NCBI RefSeq assembly: GCF_030254825.1
Contig: NC_083369.1
Location: 126,841,262-126,905,261 of the forward strand
DNA: 64,000 bases
From: Meriones unguiculatus
Taxonomy: Eukaryota; Chordata; Mammalia; Rodentia; Muridae
Direction: 5' to 3'
Both the position numbers and the translations under genes were made by a program. Positions within the stretch are counted from its first letter, which is position 1; each line of letters opens with the position of its first letter. The notes beneath the pieces are model-generated. The model worked only from the letters and a program-made list of their open reading frames with translations, was not told where the DNA came from and searched no databases. Positions 23,601 through 35,260 of the stretch are shown piece after piece.

Positions 23601-25029
23601 AGAATATATCAGAAGATGGAAAGATCTCCCACGCTCATGGCTCAGTAGGATAACCATAGTGAATATGGCCATCCTGACAAAAGCAATCTACAGATTCAAT
23701 GCAATTCCCATCAAAATACCAACACAATTCTTTACAGAACTTGAAAGCACAATTCTCAATTTTATATGGAAAAACAAAAAACCTAGAATGGCTAAAACAA
23801 TCCTGTACAACAGCAGATCATCTGGAGGTATCTCCATCCTCAAGCTGTACTACAGAGTAACAGTAATAAAAACTGCATAGTCCTGGCATAGAAACAGAAC
23901 GCTATATCAATGGAATCGAATGGAAGACCTATAAATAAACCCACACACCTACAGATACTTGATTTTTGACAAAGAAACCAAAACATCTTCAATAACTGGT
24001 GCTAGTCTAACTGGATGTCTGCATGTAGAAAAATGCAAATAAATTCATATTTATCACCATGCAAAAAAACTAAAGTACAAGTGGATTAAAGACCTCATTA
24101 TAAAACCAGACATATTAAACCCGTTAGAAGAAAAATTGGGAAAGAACCTTGAACTCATTGACACAGGAGAAAACTTTCTGAACAGAACACCAACAGCACA
24201 GGCTCTGAGAGCAGCAATCAAGAAATGGGAACTCATGAAACTGAAAAGCTTCTATAAAGCAAAGGACAATGTTCTCAGAACAAAACGACGGCCTACAGAT
24301 TGGGAAAGGATCTGCACCAACCCTATATCTGACAGAGGAGTAATATCCAGTATATATAAAGAACTAAAGAAGTTAAACAGCAAAAAATCAAGTAATCCAT
24401 TTAAAAAATGGAGTCCAGAGCTAAACAGAGAATTCTCAATAGAGGAATATCGAATGGCAGAGAAACATTTAAAGAAATGCTCAACCTCACTAGCCATTAG
24501 GGAAATGCAAATCAAAACAACCCCGAGATTTCACCTTACACCCATCAGACTGGCTAAGATCAAAAACTCAGGAGACAACACATGCTGGAGAGGTTGTGGA
24601 GAAAGGAGAACCCTCCTCCACTGCTGGTGGGAATGTAAACTTGTACAACCACTCTGGAAAGCAATCTGGTGCTTTCTCAGACAACTAGGAATAGCACTTC
24701 CTCAAGATCCAGCCATACCACTCCTAGGCATATATCCAAAAGAGGCTCAAGTACACAATGAAGACATTTGTTCAACCATGTTTGTAGCAGCTTTATTTGT
24801 AATAGCCAGAAGCTGGAAACAACCCAGATGCCCCCCAACTGAAGAATGGATGCAAAAATTGTGGTACATCTATACAATGGAGTATTACTCAGCAATGAAA
24901 AATAAGGAAATCATGAAATTTGCAGGTAAATGGTGGGACCTGGAAAGGATCATCCTGAGTGAGCTGTCCCAGAAGCAGAAAGACACACACAGTATATACT
25001 CACTCATAAAGACATATAAAATAGGATAA
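20674..25029 (+). pseudogene. LINE-1 ORF2, broken
   Basis: It starts MKHSKTTNSTIKGINIHWSL and has IQETV for the endonuclease motif. A stop after KNVFQAK, many later stops (for example at FADDMIT-stop near 23330) and several frame changes break the frame. A 502-base insertion separates 21225 from 21745. The longest remaining frame is the C-terminal one (24136-25029), with CWRGCGERRTLLHCWWECKL and MEYYSAMKNKEIMKFAGKWW, ending at a stop after KTYKIG. Confidence 0.9.
21226..21727 (+). mobile_element. L1 3' end plus 3'-transduced flank, inserted in L1 ORF2
   Basis: The insert is bounded by a 17-bp direct repeat, AAAAAGGTCCTTAATCA (21209-21225 and 21728-21744; the A end is ambiguous). Its first about 90 bases are an L1 3' end with GCTGGGATACAGAATTAACA followed by an A-rich stretch to 21316. 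About 400 bases of non-L1 sequence follow, ending in GTGAATAAAATATAAAAATG and a second poly(A). This is the layout of an L1 that read through its own weak poly(A) signal and carried downstream DNA to a new place. Confidence 0.85.
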
Positions 25030-25732
25030 ACCTAGTAAAATCTGCACATCTAAAGAAATTAATCAAGAGAGAGGACCCTGACTAAAATGGTCAATCCCCA
25101 TCATGAAAGGCAAAGAGGTTGGACATCAGAAGAAGAAAACAGGAAACAACCTAGAAACCTGCCACAGAAGACCTCTGAAATCCTCTGCCCTGCAGACAAA
25201 GCAGACACTGAGACTTATGGCCAACTGTTGGGCAGAATGCATGGAATCTTATGTAATAAGTGGGAACTAGTAAGATCTGGAGAGGACGGTAACCCCACAA
25301 GGACAGCAACAGAACCAGAAATTTTGAACACAGGGAACTTCCCAGGGACTCATACTCCAACCAAGTACTATTCATGGAGATAACCTAGAACCCCTGCACA
25401 AAAGTAGCACATGGCAGTTAAGTGCCCAAATGGGTTACATAGTAATGGGCAGAGGGACTGCCTCTGACATAATCTGATTGGCCTGCTCTTTGATCACCTC
25501 CCCCTGAGGGGGGAGCAGTCCTACCAGGCCACAGAAGATGACAATACAGCCACTCCTGATGTGATCTAATAGGCTAAGATCAGAAGGAAGGAAAAGAAGA
25601 CCTCCCCTATCAGTGGACTTGGGGAGGGACATGCATGAAGAAAGGGGAGGGAGGGTGGGATCGGGAGGGGAGGAGGAAGGGACTTATGGGGGGATACAAA
25701 GTGAATAAAGTGTAATTAATAAAACAAAAAAA

Positions 25733-26905
25733 CTCAAGAGACAACACATGCTGGAGAGGTTGTGGAGAAAGTGGAACCCTCCTCCACTGCTGGTGGGAAT
25801 GTAAACTTGTACAACCACTCTGGAAAGCAATCTGGTGCTTTCTCAGACAACTAGGAATAGCACTTCCTCAAGATCCAGCCATACCACTCCTAGGCATATA
25901 CCCAAAAGAGTCTCAAGTAAACAAAAAGGACATTTGCTCAACCATGCTTGTAGCAACCTTATTTGTAATAGCCGGAGCTGGAAACAGCTCAGGTGCCCCT
26001 CAGTGGATGAATGAATGCACAAATTGTGGTATATCTACACAATGGAATATTACTCAGCAATGAAAAACAAGGAAATCATGAAATTTTCAGGTAAATGGTG
26101 GGATCTGGAAAAGATCATCCTGAGTGAGCTATCCCAGAAGCAGAAAGACACACACAGTATATACTCACTCATATAGACATATAGTATAGGATAAACCTAC
26201 TAAAATCTGTACACCTAAAGAAACTAATCAAGAGGGAGGACTCTTGCTAACATGCTTAATTCCTATCGAGAAAAGCAAAGAGGATGGACATCAGAAGGAG
26301 GAGAAAAAAGGGAACAAGTCAGGATCCTGACACAGAGGACCTCTGAAAGGCTCTGCCCTTCAGACTATCAATGCAGATGCTGAGACTTATGGGCAACCTT
26401 GGGCAGAGTGCAGGCAATCTTATGAAAGAAGTGGGAAACAATAAGATCTTGGAGAGGACAGGAACTCCACAAGGAGAGCAACAGAACCAAAAGTTCTGAG
26501 TACAGGGGTCTTTCCTGAGACTAATACTCCAACCAAGGACTATGCATGGAGATAACCTAAGACTCCTGCACAGATGTAGCCCATAGCAATTGAGTATCCA
26601 AGTTGGTTCCATTGTATTAGGAACAGGGACTGTCTCTGACATTAACTGATTGGCCTGCTCTTTAATTACCTCCCCCTGAGGGGAAGTAGCATTACCAGGC
26701 CACAGAAGAAAACAGTGCAGCCACTCCTGATGAGACCTAATTGACTAGGATCAGAAGGAAGGAAAAGAAGACCTCCCCTATCAGTGAACTTGGGGAGGGG
26801 CATGCATGCAGAGGGTGGAGGAAGGGAGGGATTGGGACAGGAAGAGGGAGGGAACCACAGGGGGAATACAAAGTGAATAAAGTGTAATTAATAAAAAATA
26901 AAAAA
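25733..26905 (+). mobile_element. LINE-1 3' part, plus strand (second of a head-to-tail set)
   Basis: It begins abruptly within ORF2 (CTCAAGAGACAACACATGCT), carries the ORF2 C-terminus to about 26180 and the 3' UTR to GTGAATAAAGTGTAATTAAT and an A-rich tail (26880-26910). The ORF2 part is shifted and not translatable as one frame. Confidence 0.9.
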
Positions 26906-26910
26906 AGAAA

Positions 26911-28650
26911 AAATAAATGGGACCTCATGAAACTGAAAAGCTTCTGTAAAGAAAAGAAATGACAGCCTACAGACTGGGAAAGAATCTTCATCAACCCTAT
27001 ATCTGACAGAGAGCTAATATCCAGAATACATAAAGAACTAAGAAGTTAAACAGCAATAAAGCCAGCAATCCAATTAAAAAAATGGAGTACAGAGCTAAAC
27101 AGAGAATTCTCAATAGAGGAATATTGAATGTCAGAGAAACACTCAAAGAACATCCTTAGCCATCAGGAAAATGCAAATCAAAATGACCCTGAGATTTTAC
27201 TTTACACCCATCAGAATGACTAAGACCAAAAACTCAAGTGACAACACATGATGGAGAGGATGAGGAGAAAGAGGAACCTTCCTCCATTGCTGGTGGGAAT
27301 GTAAATTTTTACAACCACTTTGGAAATCAATATGGTGTTTTCTCAGACAATTAGGACAGTGCTTCCTCCAGAACCAGTTATACCACTACTAAGTATAAAT
27401 CCAAAATATGTTCAAGTATACAACATGGACATTTGTTCAACCATTCTCGAAGAAGCTTTATTTGTAATAGCCAGAACCTGGAAACGACCCAGATGTCCCT
27501 CAACTGAGGAATGGATACAGGAATTGTGGTACATTTGCACAATGGAATACTACTCAGCAATTAAAAACAAGGAAATAATGAAATTTACAGGCAAATGTTG
27601 GGAACTAGAAAATATCATCCTGACTCAGGTATCCCAGAAGCAGAAAGACACACACCATTTATTCTCACTTCTAAGTGGATATTAGACATATATTATAAGA
27701 TAAACATACTAAAATCTTTTCACCCAAAAAAGCTAAGCAATTAGGAAGACCCTGGGTAAGATTATCAATCCTCACTCAGAAGGGCAAATGGGACTGCCAT
27801 TGGAAGAGAAAACAGGGAACAAGACAGGAGCCTACCACAGAGGTCCTTTGAAAGACTCTACCCAGCAAGGTATCAAAGCAGATGCTGAGCCAGCCTTGGT
27901 GCAGAGTGCAGGGATTTTTTTTCTTTTCCATAATTTTATTTTTCTCATTAGTTACATTTTGTTAATTCTGTATCCCAGCTGTATCCCTCATTCCCTCCCC
28001 AATCCCACCCTCCCTCCCTCATCTCCTCCCTGCCCCTTTCCAAGTCCACTAGTAGGGGAGGACCTCCTCCCCTTACATATGACTCCCTTTTGTCAGGTAT
28101 TTTCAAGACTGGCTGCAAAGTCCTCCTCTGTGGCCTAACAGTACTGTTCCTCCCTTGGGAGGTGGGGAGGAGTGCAGGGAATTTTATGAAAGAAGGGGGA
28201 GATACAAAGACCTGGAGGGGTCAGGAGCTCCACAAGGAGAGAAACAGAACCAAAAAATCTGAGACTGATATTCCAACCAAGGACCATGCATGGAGATAAC
28301 CTAGATCCTCTGCAGCTCAGTCTCCAAGTGGTTTACCTAGTAAGGGAAATGGGGACTGTCTCTGACATGAACTCAGAGGCTGGCTCTTAGACCACCTCCT
28401 CCCCCTGATAGGGGAGCAGCTTTACCAGGCCACAGAGGATGACAATGCAGCAAGTCCTGATGAAATCTGATAAGCTAGGGTCTAAGGGAGGGGGAGGAGG
28501 ACCTCCCATATCAGTGGACTTGGGGAGGTTCATGGGTGTAGATGAGGAAAGGATGGTGGGATTGGTATGGGAGGAGGGAAGTGGCTACAGCTGGGATACA
28601 AAGTGAATAAACTGTAATTTATAAAAGAAATAAATTAATTTTAAAAAGAA
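26911..28650 (+). mobile_element. LINE-1 3' part, plus strand (third of the set), interrupted
   Basis: It begins in ORF2 at GGGACCTCATGAAACTGAAA. The ORF2 C-terminal frame is visible at 27320-27685 (PVIPLLSINPKYVQ, MEYYSAIKNKEIMKF). The 3' UTR runs from about 27690 to 28650, broken by a minus-strand L1 end at 27914-28169. It ends GATACAAAGTGAATAAACTG with an A-rich tail. Confidence 0.9.
27914..28169 (-). mobile_element. Short LINE-1 3' end nested in another L1
   Basis: Poly(T) at 27914 is followed by TTAGTTACATTTTGTTAATT and 3' UTR sequence to GGGAGGTGGGGAG. The TSD GAGTGCAGGGA is at 27903-27913 and 28170-28180, so the exact insertion is defined. It is 256 bases long and severely 5'-truncated. 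Confidence 0.9.
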
Positions 28651-28854
28651 ATAATCCCCTTAATAATTAATTTTCAGTTACATTTAAAATGAAGAATTTC
28701 TCCCAAACTATACAGTTGTTAAGTGACAAATCTGGAATTTGAGCCCCAGCAGCTTGGCTGTAAAAAAAATGTGCTTGTAACTATTTATCATATTGCATTC
28801 TGAAAAGCCAAGCTTGAAGTGAATGTTGTCTACCCATCCAAGAAGAAATCCCTC

Positions 28855-29059
28855 CTTGGGCTGGAGAGATGGCTCAGAGGTTAAGAACACTGCTTGCTCT
28901 TCCAGAGGTCCTGAGTTCAATTCCCAGCAACCACATGGTGGCTTACAACCATCTATAATAAAATATGGTGCCCTCTTCTGGTGTTCAGGTATACATGCAG
29001 GCAGAACATTTTATACTTAGTAAAATAAATAAATCTTAAAGAAAAAACAACAACAACAA
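28855..29059 (+). mobile_element. B2 SINE with TSD
   Basis: GGGCTGGAGAGATGGCTCAG, GGTTAAGAACACTGCTTGCT and CCACATGGTGGCTTACAACC give a textbook B2, ending in an A-rich CAACAACAACAAA tail. The 12-bp TSD AAGAAATCCCTC is at 28843-28854 and 29060-29071. Confidence 0.96.
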
Positions 29060-29071
29060 AAGAAATCCCTC

Positions 29072-30789
29072 TTCAGGTCAGTGGAGGGCAAGGTCAAACA
29101 GGAACTGGCCAGTCAACAGTAAAACAAAAATGTGTTAGAAGGCTCTGATTGAAGCAGGAAAAAGGATAAATCCACCATGCAACTCCACACATTCAAGTGT
29201 CTCCTTGTGACTCCTCTCCTGTGAACCCTCCCCAGAAACCAAAATGGAACAGAAGTTCAGCTCTTCATGGGACACTCTATCAGGGTTCAACTTAGAGTCT
29301 CTGCAAAGCACCAACAACCTAAACAAACAGAAACCCTGCCTATGGAAAAGATGTCATCAGAAATGAGAGGACCCGTCTCCATAGAAACTACATCTTTGAG
29401 AGACTGAACTTGTAATGTTAGGAATACTTCCCATATTATTTACCCCATCCCAAGTCATTCAGGTGTTTGAATACAACGTTAACGTCTACTCAACTGTCCT
29501 GGGTATGCTATCCACTCTAACATGATCTAAGACAAACTCCAAATTAGACACTAGCACTGGTCTCATTCCCTCTTCTGCACTTATCCTTTGCAGTTGACTT
29601 TGTACCAGTGACTTAATTTCAAGGAATCTGGTTTGATCAGCCTAAGTAGCACAGAGCAACTTCCTAAGGGGAAAGACACCTATTTTAAGCCAGCCCTAAC
29701 TTATGGACTTCAAAGCAGAATTGAAATGATTTACAGCTTCCTCTCCCTCCTCTATTACATGTAACAGTGAGCTAAGATGATGAGCTCTGCGTGAGCTGTA
29801 ACAAGGATGTTCTTAGATTTCTAAATATTTAAAATCATCCATGTGGTTACTTCAAAACCATCACTATGTTAGCAGATACTTATAGATAGAAATTGACACA
29901 TCAAAACACTTCCTGTTGTATTGGCACTTCAGAGGAGTACCCAAAAGTACTATAGTAAAAGAACAAAATTAGAGTAGGCACAAAACTGTCAGTTATTTTT
30001 CTTCACAAAACAAAAGAGGAGGCAATTATTAAATTGTCATTGTCTTAGTGATAGCCCACTGATTAACTGTGATGCATGATTAACCTCAGCTCTGTTTTAC
30101 AAGCATCCTTAACAGCAAAATCATATAAAAGGTGTTCAAGTGTTTAACTGGAAGTAGGTTTATTAAAATTAAAGTTGTCTCTTCTTCTCCTGGAAGCTAA
30201 GCGAGCTTAAGAACAGCTAGGTTCACACAGAATAAAACTTTATTTGTTGGACATTTCTTTTAACATTCCAAACCCAGTTGTTGGAAGTGACTTTACCAAG
30301 AAAAGCCAACTCCTAGTCTTAGGATAAAAAGCCACACCTCTGGTCTTAGATTTTCTTTCTGAGAATAACTTGTGTTCTCTTATACATTTATATGGCTATC
30401 AAAACAAATACTTAGATGTGTTCAACAGTGACAAATCTTTACCTTTCGGGCAAAGTTTGCTTTGGAAACATCAAAAGTCATTCGGAGCACCTTGGGTGAT
30501 TAATACATAAATTAGCTTAAACATGATATGATTTTCTGGAACCCAGGATGCTGAACACTTTAAAAGAATTTTTGAAGGTTCATTGCTGAGAGATGAAATA
30601 AAGCTACCACTATCCCTCTGATGCAAAGGTTAAGTTTCAGTAGGTTCAGGACTCCCTATTCTAACCTACTATGTTTCCTTCAGTGCCTCAGAAAAGCCAC
30701 ATTTCCTTGGGTTGGTAAAGCTGCTTGGCTTCCCTGGGACTGTGAACAAAGAGTCAGTGATCCTACTCTCTGGAAAAGGAATTTGTGGT
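29072..30789. other. Unique intron sequence
   Basis: I recognise no repeat, RNA gene or exon in this stretch. It is the longest repeat-poor part of the big intron. Confidence 0.45.
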
Positions 30790-31175
30790 GATGCTTTCTT
30801 AGTCTGTTTTCTATTGCTATACATGAACAGCACAGCCCAATTTTTAAAGAATGGCTATTTGTTTCACTAATGGTTTTTGAGGCTGGAAAGAATTTGTCCA
30901 AGAATTTGATACTAGCATCTGGTGTGGGCTTTTATCCTGTATCATAACCAGGCAGAGGCATCACATGATAAAACAAAACAAGCAGGCTAGCTTAGGTTTC
31001 TCTTCCTCTTCTTAAAAAGCCACTAATGCCAGTATTGGGATTATACTTTTTATTCAATTTTCATTACTACTCTAAGATCCCACCTCCAAATACCATTAGC
31101 ATATGACTTTGGGAATTAAAGTTCCAGTCATGAAATTTGAGGGACAATGGCAAATTGTAGCACCATCCCTGACTT
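30790..31175 (-). mobile_element. MaLR-type LTR relic
   Basis: The plus strand reads AGTCTGTTTTCTATTGCTAT near one end and AAGATCCCACCTCCAAATAC with ATGAAATTTGAGGGACAATG near the other. This resembles a reverse-complement MST/MLT-type LTR, much decayed. Confidence 0.5.
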
Positions 31176-31953
31176 AGAATTTACCATGCAGCTTATAGCC
31201 TGAGCTCTGGAATGAAGCAATTGTGATTTTTGTTGTTGTTGTTATTTGGAGCGGAGGCTTGTTTGGATTTTTTTGTTTGTGTCTTTGGTTGTTTGGCTGG
31301 TTGGTTTTGGTTTGGTTTGGGTTGGGTTGGGTTTGGTTTCATTTATTTTGTTTTGCTCTAAATTTCTTTAAGTCTCCAGTCACTTTGGTTCATAGAATCT
31401 TGTACTTTCTTCATAGCTCTGTCATATACCCTCTCTTTCAGATAGATCTCCAAATCTAAATCCTTGGGGGGAATTTGGATAATGAGCTAACTTTATCAAC
31501 TGCCCCATTAGGAGGTGTCCGTACACTGGGCATTCTATATCCATCAAAGACAGCTTTATCCTACTTCTCTAAGGAGGCAGTCATGGAAAAAGAGCTTTCA
31601 CTGGAAGCACATGGACAGCAGTATGTCTGGTATTGTTGATTCTCTTTTGAAGCTATCTTTGCTATGGGGATGAGGGTGTAGAAAGCTCAGCTTTCAAGTA
31701 AGCAAAGCTGGCCTCCCTGCCCCCAGTGCTCCCATTCCTGTGTAGCCTTCTATGCCTTCTCCTGCCCCAACCTACAGGAGCATTATGTCTCCTGTGTCCC
31801 ACCCAGGGGTCTCCACCCTCTTGGTTAACATCTTTCTCAACCATCCATGGATCTCTACTGCACCGCTCACCTGGGCTCTCATTCCAGTGTCTACATCACT
31901 TACAAGAATCCAGCAACTCCTCTCCATCTTTGGTCTCTCTCATGTGTCTGCAG
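31176..31953. other. Intron 3' end with GGTTT-rich run
   Basis: A GGTTT/GGGTT-like run lies at 31285-31342. The remainder up to the acceptor is unique and pyrimidine-rich near the splice site (CTTTGGTCTCTCTCATGTGT). Confidence 0.5.
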
Positions 31954-32127
31954 GGCCTGCCAAGTCCCTTCCTGCGTTGCCCTTCACAAAGACTCTTGGA
32001 TCGTGTGGTTCGACGCTATGCTGAAGTGGCTGATGCTGGCAGCATTTTCATGGACCACTTCACCGACCGTGACAAGCTGCGTCTCCTCTACACGCTGGCT
32101 GTCAATGCACACCCCATCATTCTGCAG
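31954..32127 (+). CDS. Dipk2b: DIPK2B internal coding exon
   Basis: This is a 174-base exon (58 codons, phase 0 at both ends) bounded by a TTGTCTG-CAG-type acceptor and a CAG|GTACTG donor. It encodes GLPSPFLRCPSQRLLDRVV, then RRYAEVADAG and TLAVNAHPIILQ. The CPSQRLLDR-VRRYAE block is shared with the paralogue DIPK2A, where it lies in the N-lobe of the kinase-like fold. The other reading frames here are open only by chance. The CpG-containing, well conserved codons contrast with the repeat-derived surroundings. Confidence 0.92.
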
Positions 32128-33584
32128 GTACTGTGACTCCCACAAGCTCCCAAGTTTTGTTACTACCTTGGACTCTCAGACACCTCCCTTAAGTTGATTT
32201 TTCTCCCCTTCTTGCTGCATATCTTAGGGCCATGAATCTGTACCAGTACATTTACAACATCAGGTAAATGTTTGCCAGCCTTGGCAGCTAGTGAGGAAAG
32301 AGGTATGGGAGGGTAGGGCTGAGGGTGTGGGTAGCAGGGAACAGTAGCCAACTTCAAAAGTTGAGGCAGCCAAGAAGGGCTTTGTGAAGGAAGGCAAATT
32401 TATCTCTGCCACCAAGATAAGTAAGATTTGAGCAAGCTCAGGGTCTGGTGAAACAGCCACCCAGAGATGCACCCTGTGGCTATGTTTGGAGAAGAGAAAA
32501 GAAAAAACTAGAAGTGACATAACTGAAGAGCAGTCAAATTAATATGGATGTACTGGGGCCTGGGGACACTTAGTGAAAAAGAGACACTTACCATGTTAAG
32601 AGGCATCCACAGAATTTGTGCAGCTAAATCCCCCTGACAAAGGGTAAGGACATCTAAATGCCATAACAGACAGAAAGGATACCAGAGGTTGAAGGGGAAG
32701 AAAGGGGAATGAAAGACAAGTTAAAGGTGGGGGATGGGTGGGAGAGGAGAAAGAGTAGTAAGAGGGCAGAAGGGAGGGAAGGAGGAGGAAAAAAAAAAGA
32801 AAGAAAAGCAGGACATAGTGACAGAATGAGACCATTTTTAAAGTACCATAATATAAAGATACAGGTAGAGAAGAAGGGAGCCACAACAAAGACAGTTCCT
32901 AAATATTAGCCAAAAAACTAATGGCTGGCTACACAATGCAGACTATTGGATTCTTGCTACATGCCAGATGTTGTACTGAAGACTTGCAGTCACCATCAGT
33001 TAGTGCTCATTGTGAAATCCCCCCAGAATGTTATTTTTGTCTCCGCTTGGGCTTAGATAAAAAAAAAAAAAAGTGTCAGCCATGAAACCTAATCCTAAAG
33101 GTGTCTATCATCAGAGACATCAGAAGCTGTACTCTTCCTGCTAAAACCTGCCTAGTATCTTTGTCACTAAACATTCTAATGACAGAGAAGGAGCTGCCAT
33201 TTGCCCTGCATGCTCAGGGGTCTTCTTGGAGGCCTTTTACCCACAATACTAGCTTTTGTTGCCACCTTGGTTATCCTAAGGCTTGGCTCCTGAGAAACCT
33301 GGCCTGTGACCATGGGGCTGAGACACTACACATAATCCTGGGCTTTACCCAAAAAGAATGTGGTATGGGACCCAGGTGTGACTTTACACATTTATACAAG
33401 GTCAGTAAGTCCAGGATGTCCCTCTGAGACAGAGAAAATTCAAAAAGCAAAGAGCATGAGTTCTTTATAACATGACTTAAAGGGGGTAGAAGATAGCAGA
33501 AAATTGTCAGAGAGAGGGAGAGACAGACAGACACAGAGAGAGTGCTATCATGTCTACTTTTTGTTTTGTTTTCTGTCATGCTGG

Positions 33585-33645
33585 GGATGAGACCAAGGGC
33601 CTAGCTAAGCAGTCTGCTACTAAGATGCATCACCCAGACTTTGTT
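33585..33645 (-). repeat. ID/B4-like SINE fragment
   Basis: GACCAAGGGCCTAGCTAAGC and TGCTACTAAGATGCATCACC are the diverged reverse complement of the ID-type core. Confidence 0.5.
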
Positions 33646-34482
33646 TACTTAAGAAGGTAAACAAAGGGTAGAGCGGTATTTGTAATTATTGTTATCATTT
33701 CTAGTTCTAGATTCATTTTAAAAAATGATCAACAATTGAAATCCTAACATGGACATGGAGTATTCCACATGGTCCTAGCCTGAGATAAAGAGCTACAGGT
33801 GGTCAATGGCTACTAAGAGAGGGAAAATAAGTCTTTTTCTGGACAAAATCCCACATAGACTGTCCAATTGCAAATGGTCAGCTCTGGTCACATATGCATA
33901 TGAATAACACTAAATGAACTCTGTAGGTTATATATACATGTATGAAGATATATGTATATAAATATATGTATCTATGTGTAGCAATAATAAAGACTAGAGC
34001 ATAAATTTTGGAGAAAGAAGGGGGACAGAGGAGGAAGTAGAGGAAAAATGGATGGGTGGTAATGATGGAGATGCAGCTCATTTATTAAGTGTAAAAAACC
34101 AAACTTTTCAAAATGGCCAAGAAAAATCCAGCTACTATTCCCTCCTCACTTTCCATCTCCCAAATCCACAAGTTGAGTGCTCTTACAAGGAGACAGGATG
34201 GGCTACACTTTCCCAGATCAGTGCTAGTCTGTCTAGAAGCTTCCCTCCATTTGAGAAGAATTTTTGAGCCTGTAGTTTCCTGAACTAGTCAGATTTGCTC
34301 AACCTAGCAGTGGGGACAGCAAAGGGACAGGCATCTGCATGATACCTGTCCTCTTCCAGAGCTAAGTACTTGCATTGTTCTATTTATTCGTGAGCTCTGT
34401 TGAGCAAACTGGCCTCAATCCTCCTGTATCAGCTTCCTGAACAGCTAGGACTATAAACACACATGATACCTTGCTTGTAATA

Positions 34483-34516
34483 GTTATTATTATTACTATT
34501 ATTATTATTATTATTT
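34483..34516 (+). repeat. (ATT)n microsatellite
   Basis: About eleven ATT units with one ACT interruption. Confidence 0.85.
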
Positions 34517-34971
34517 GTCTTGCAGTTAACCCTGAAGTTGATCTTTAATTATTTTTCCTTGGCTTCTAAGCAATGAAATCTTGAAAATTGCAGACTAGTC
34601 AAATTTTTTAAATGACACAACTTAAAAGAAACATACTTGCTGAATCCTGGGTACCACTGAAAATTACTGAAGGTTGGTTAGCATTCTCAGGTCCTACTTA
34701 GAGAAAGTTGTGAAATCTGATCCACAGCACAGATGAGAGCAGCCTCCTTCCTGAATTCTTCCATCAGCAATGCACTACAAAAGTAGGAGAAGGGTGGGAG
34801 CTTTACCATGTTCCAAAAGGTATTAAAAAGTTGAAGAAATGTTTTGCCAGCATGTTTTGAGATCCATGCTGGCAATAAAAGTTACTTATGTGGGCTGTGG
34901 GTGAAAGTAGAAAGCTGCCTCTATGAGATTTCTCTTTCTGTGTCTAATGCCTGTTTCTTCTGGCTTGGCAG

Positions 34972-35260
34972 ATCTTCCCTGGGGCAGAAGGCTGGCCAAT
35001 GCCCAAGTACCTGGGCTCCTGTGGTAGATTCCTGATCAGTACCCGCACCAGGCCACTGCAAGAATTTTATGATGCACCTCCAGAGCAAGCTGCTGACCTT
35101 GCCTACCAACTCCTTGGGGTCCTGGAATCCCTGAGGAGCAATGATTTAAACTATTTCTTCTACTTCACCCATGTTGATGCAGGCATGTTTGGCATCTTTG
35201 ACAATGGGCATCTGTTCATCCGGGATGCCAGTGCACTAGGCATCATCGACAAGCAGGAAG
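34972..35260 (+). CDS. Dipk2b: DIPK2B internal coding exon (kinase-like core)
   Basis: This 289-base exon begins in phase 0 (IFPGAEGWPMPKYLGSCGR) and ends after one base of a Gly codon (phase 1, GAAG|GTACTC). It carries the region equivalent to the catalytic and metal-binding segments of kinase folds: a helix (AADLAYQLLGVLESL), then NDLNYFFYFTHVDAGMFGIF, then GHLFIRDASALGIID. By position, HVDAGMF corresponds to the catalytic loop and RDAS to the DFG-like motif. The Asn expected after the catalytic-loop acid in active family members seems replaced by Met, which suggests reduced or absent kinase activity. That is inference from a by-eye alignment. The next exon completes the split Gly codon. 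Confidence 0.92.

Larger units (their letters stand above)
19658..25725 (+). mobile_element. LINE-1, plus strand, 5'-truncated in ORF1, interrupted by a younger insertion
   Basis: About 6 kb of L1 runs from within ORF1 through ORF2 (20674-25029) and the 3' UTR to GATACAAAGTGAATAAAGTG and an A-rich tail at 25715-25733. A 502-base insertion (21226-21727) with its own TSD splits the ORF2 endonuclease region. The element is older than the minus-strand one at 6500-11062, judged by the many more stops and shifts. Confidence 0.93.
405..31953 (+). other. Dipk2b: DIPK2B intron, about 31.5 kb, repeat-filled
   Basis: This is the interval between the GTGAGT donor at 405 and the CTGCAG acceptor ending at 31953. 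Both flanking exons are phase 0 at this junction, so splicing keeps the frame. LINE-1 sequence in both orientations fills well over half of it (4890-6145, 6238-11062, 16058-16704, 19658-28650), with SINEs, DNA-transposon relics and microsatellites between. I saw no further DIPK2B-like exon inside it. Confidence 0.82.
32128..34971 (+). other. Dipk2b: DIPK2B intron, 2.8 kb
   Basis: The donor is GTACTG at 32128 and the acceptor TTGGCAG ends at 34971. The intron contains a purine-rich stretch (about 32690-32810), an A-run at 33060-33072, a degenerate SINE (33585-33645, minus), a TA-rich ATGTATATA stretch near 33930-33975, an old B1/B4-like fragment (about 34360-34470, minus) and an ATT microsatellite at 34483-34516. 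I see no additional exon. Confidence 0.8.

Noticed and set aside
31726..32136. 136-residue frame covering a DIPK2B exon
   Set aside because: Only 31954-32127 matches the protein. The upstream part is intron read through to the nearest start.
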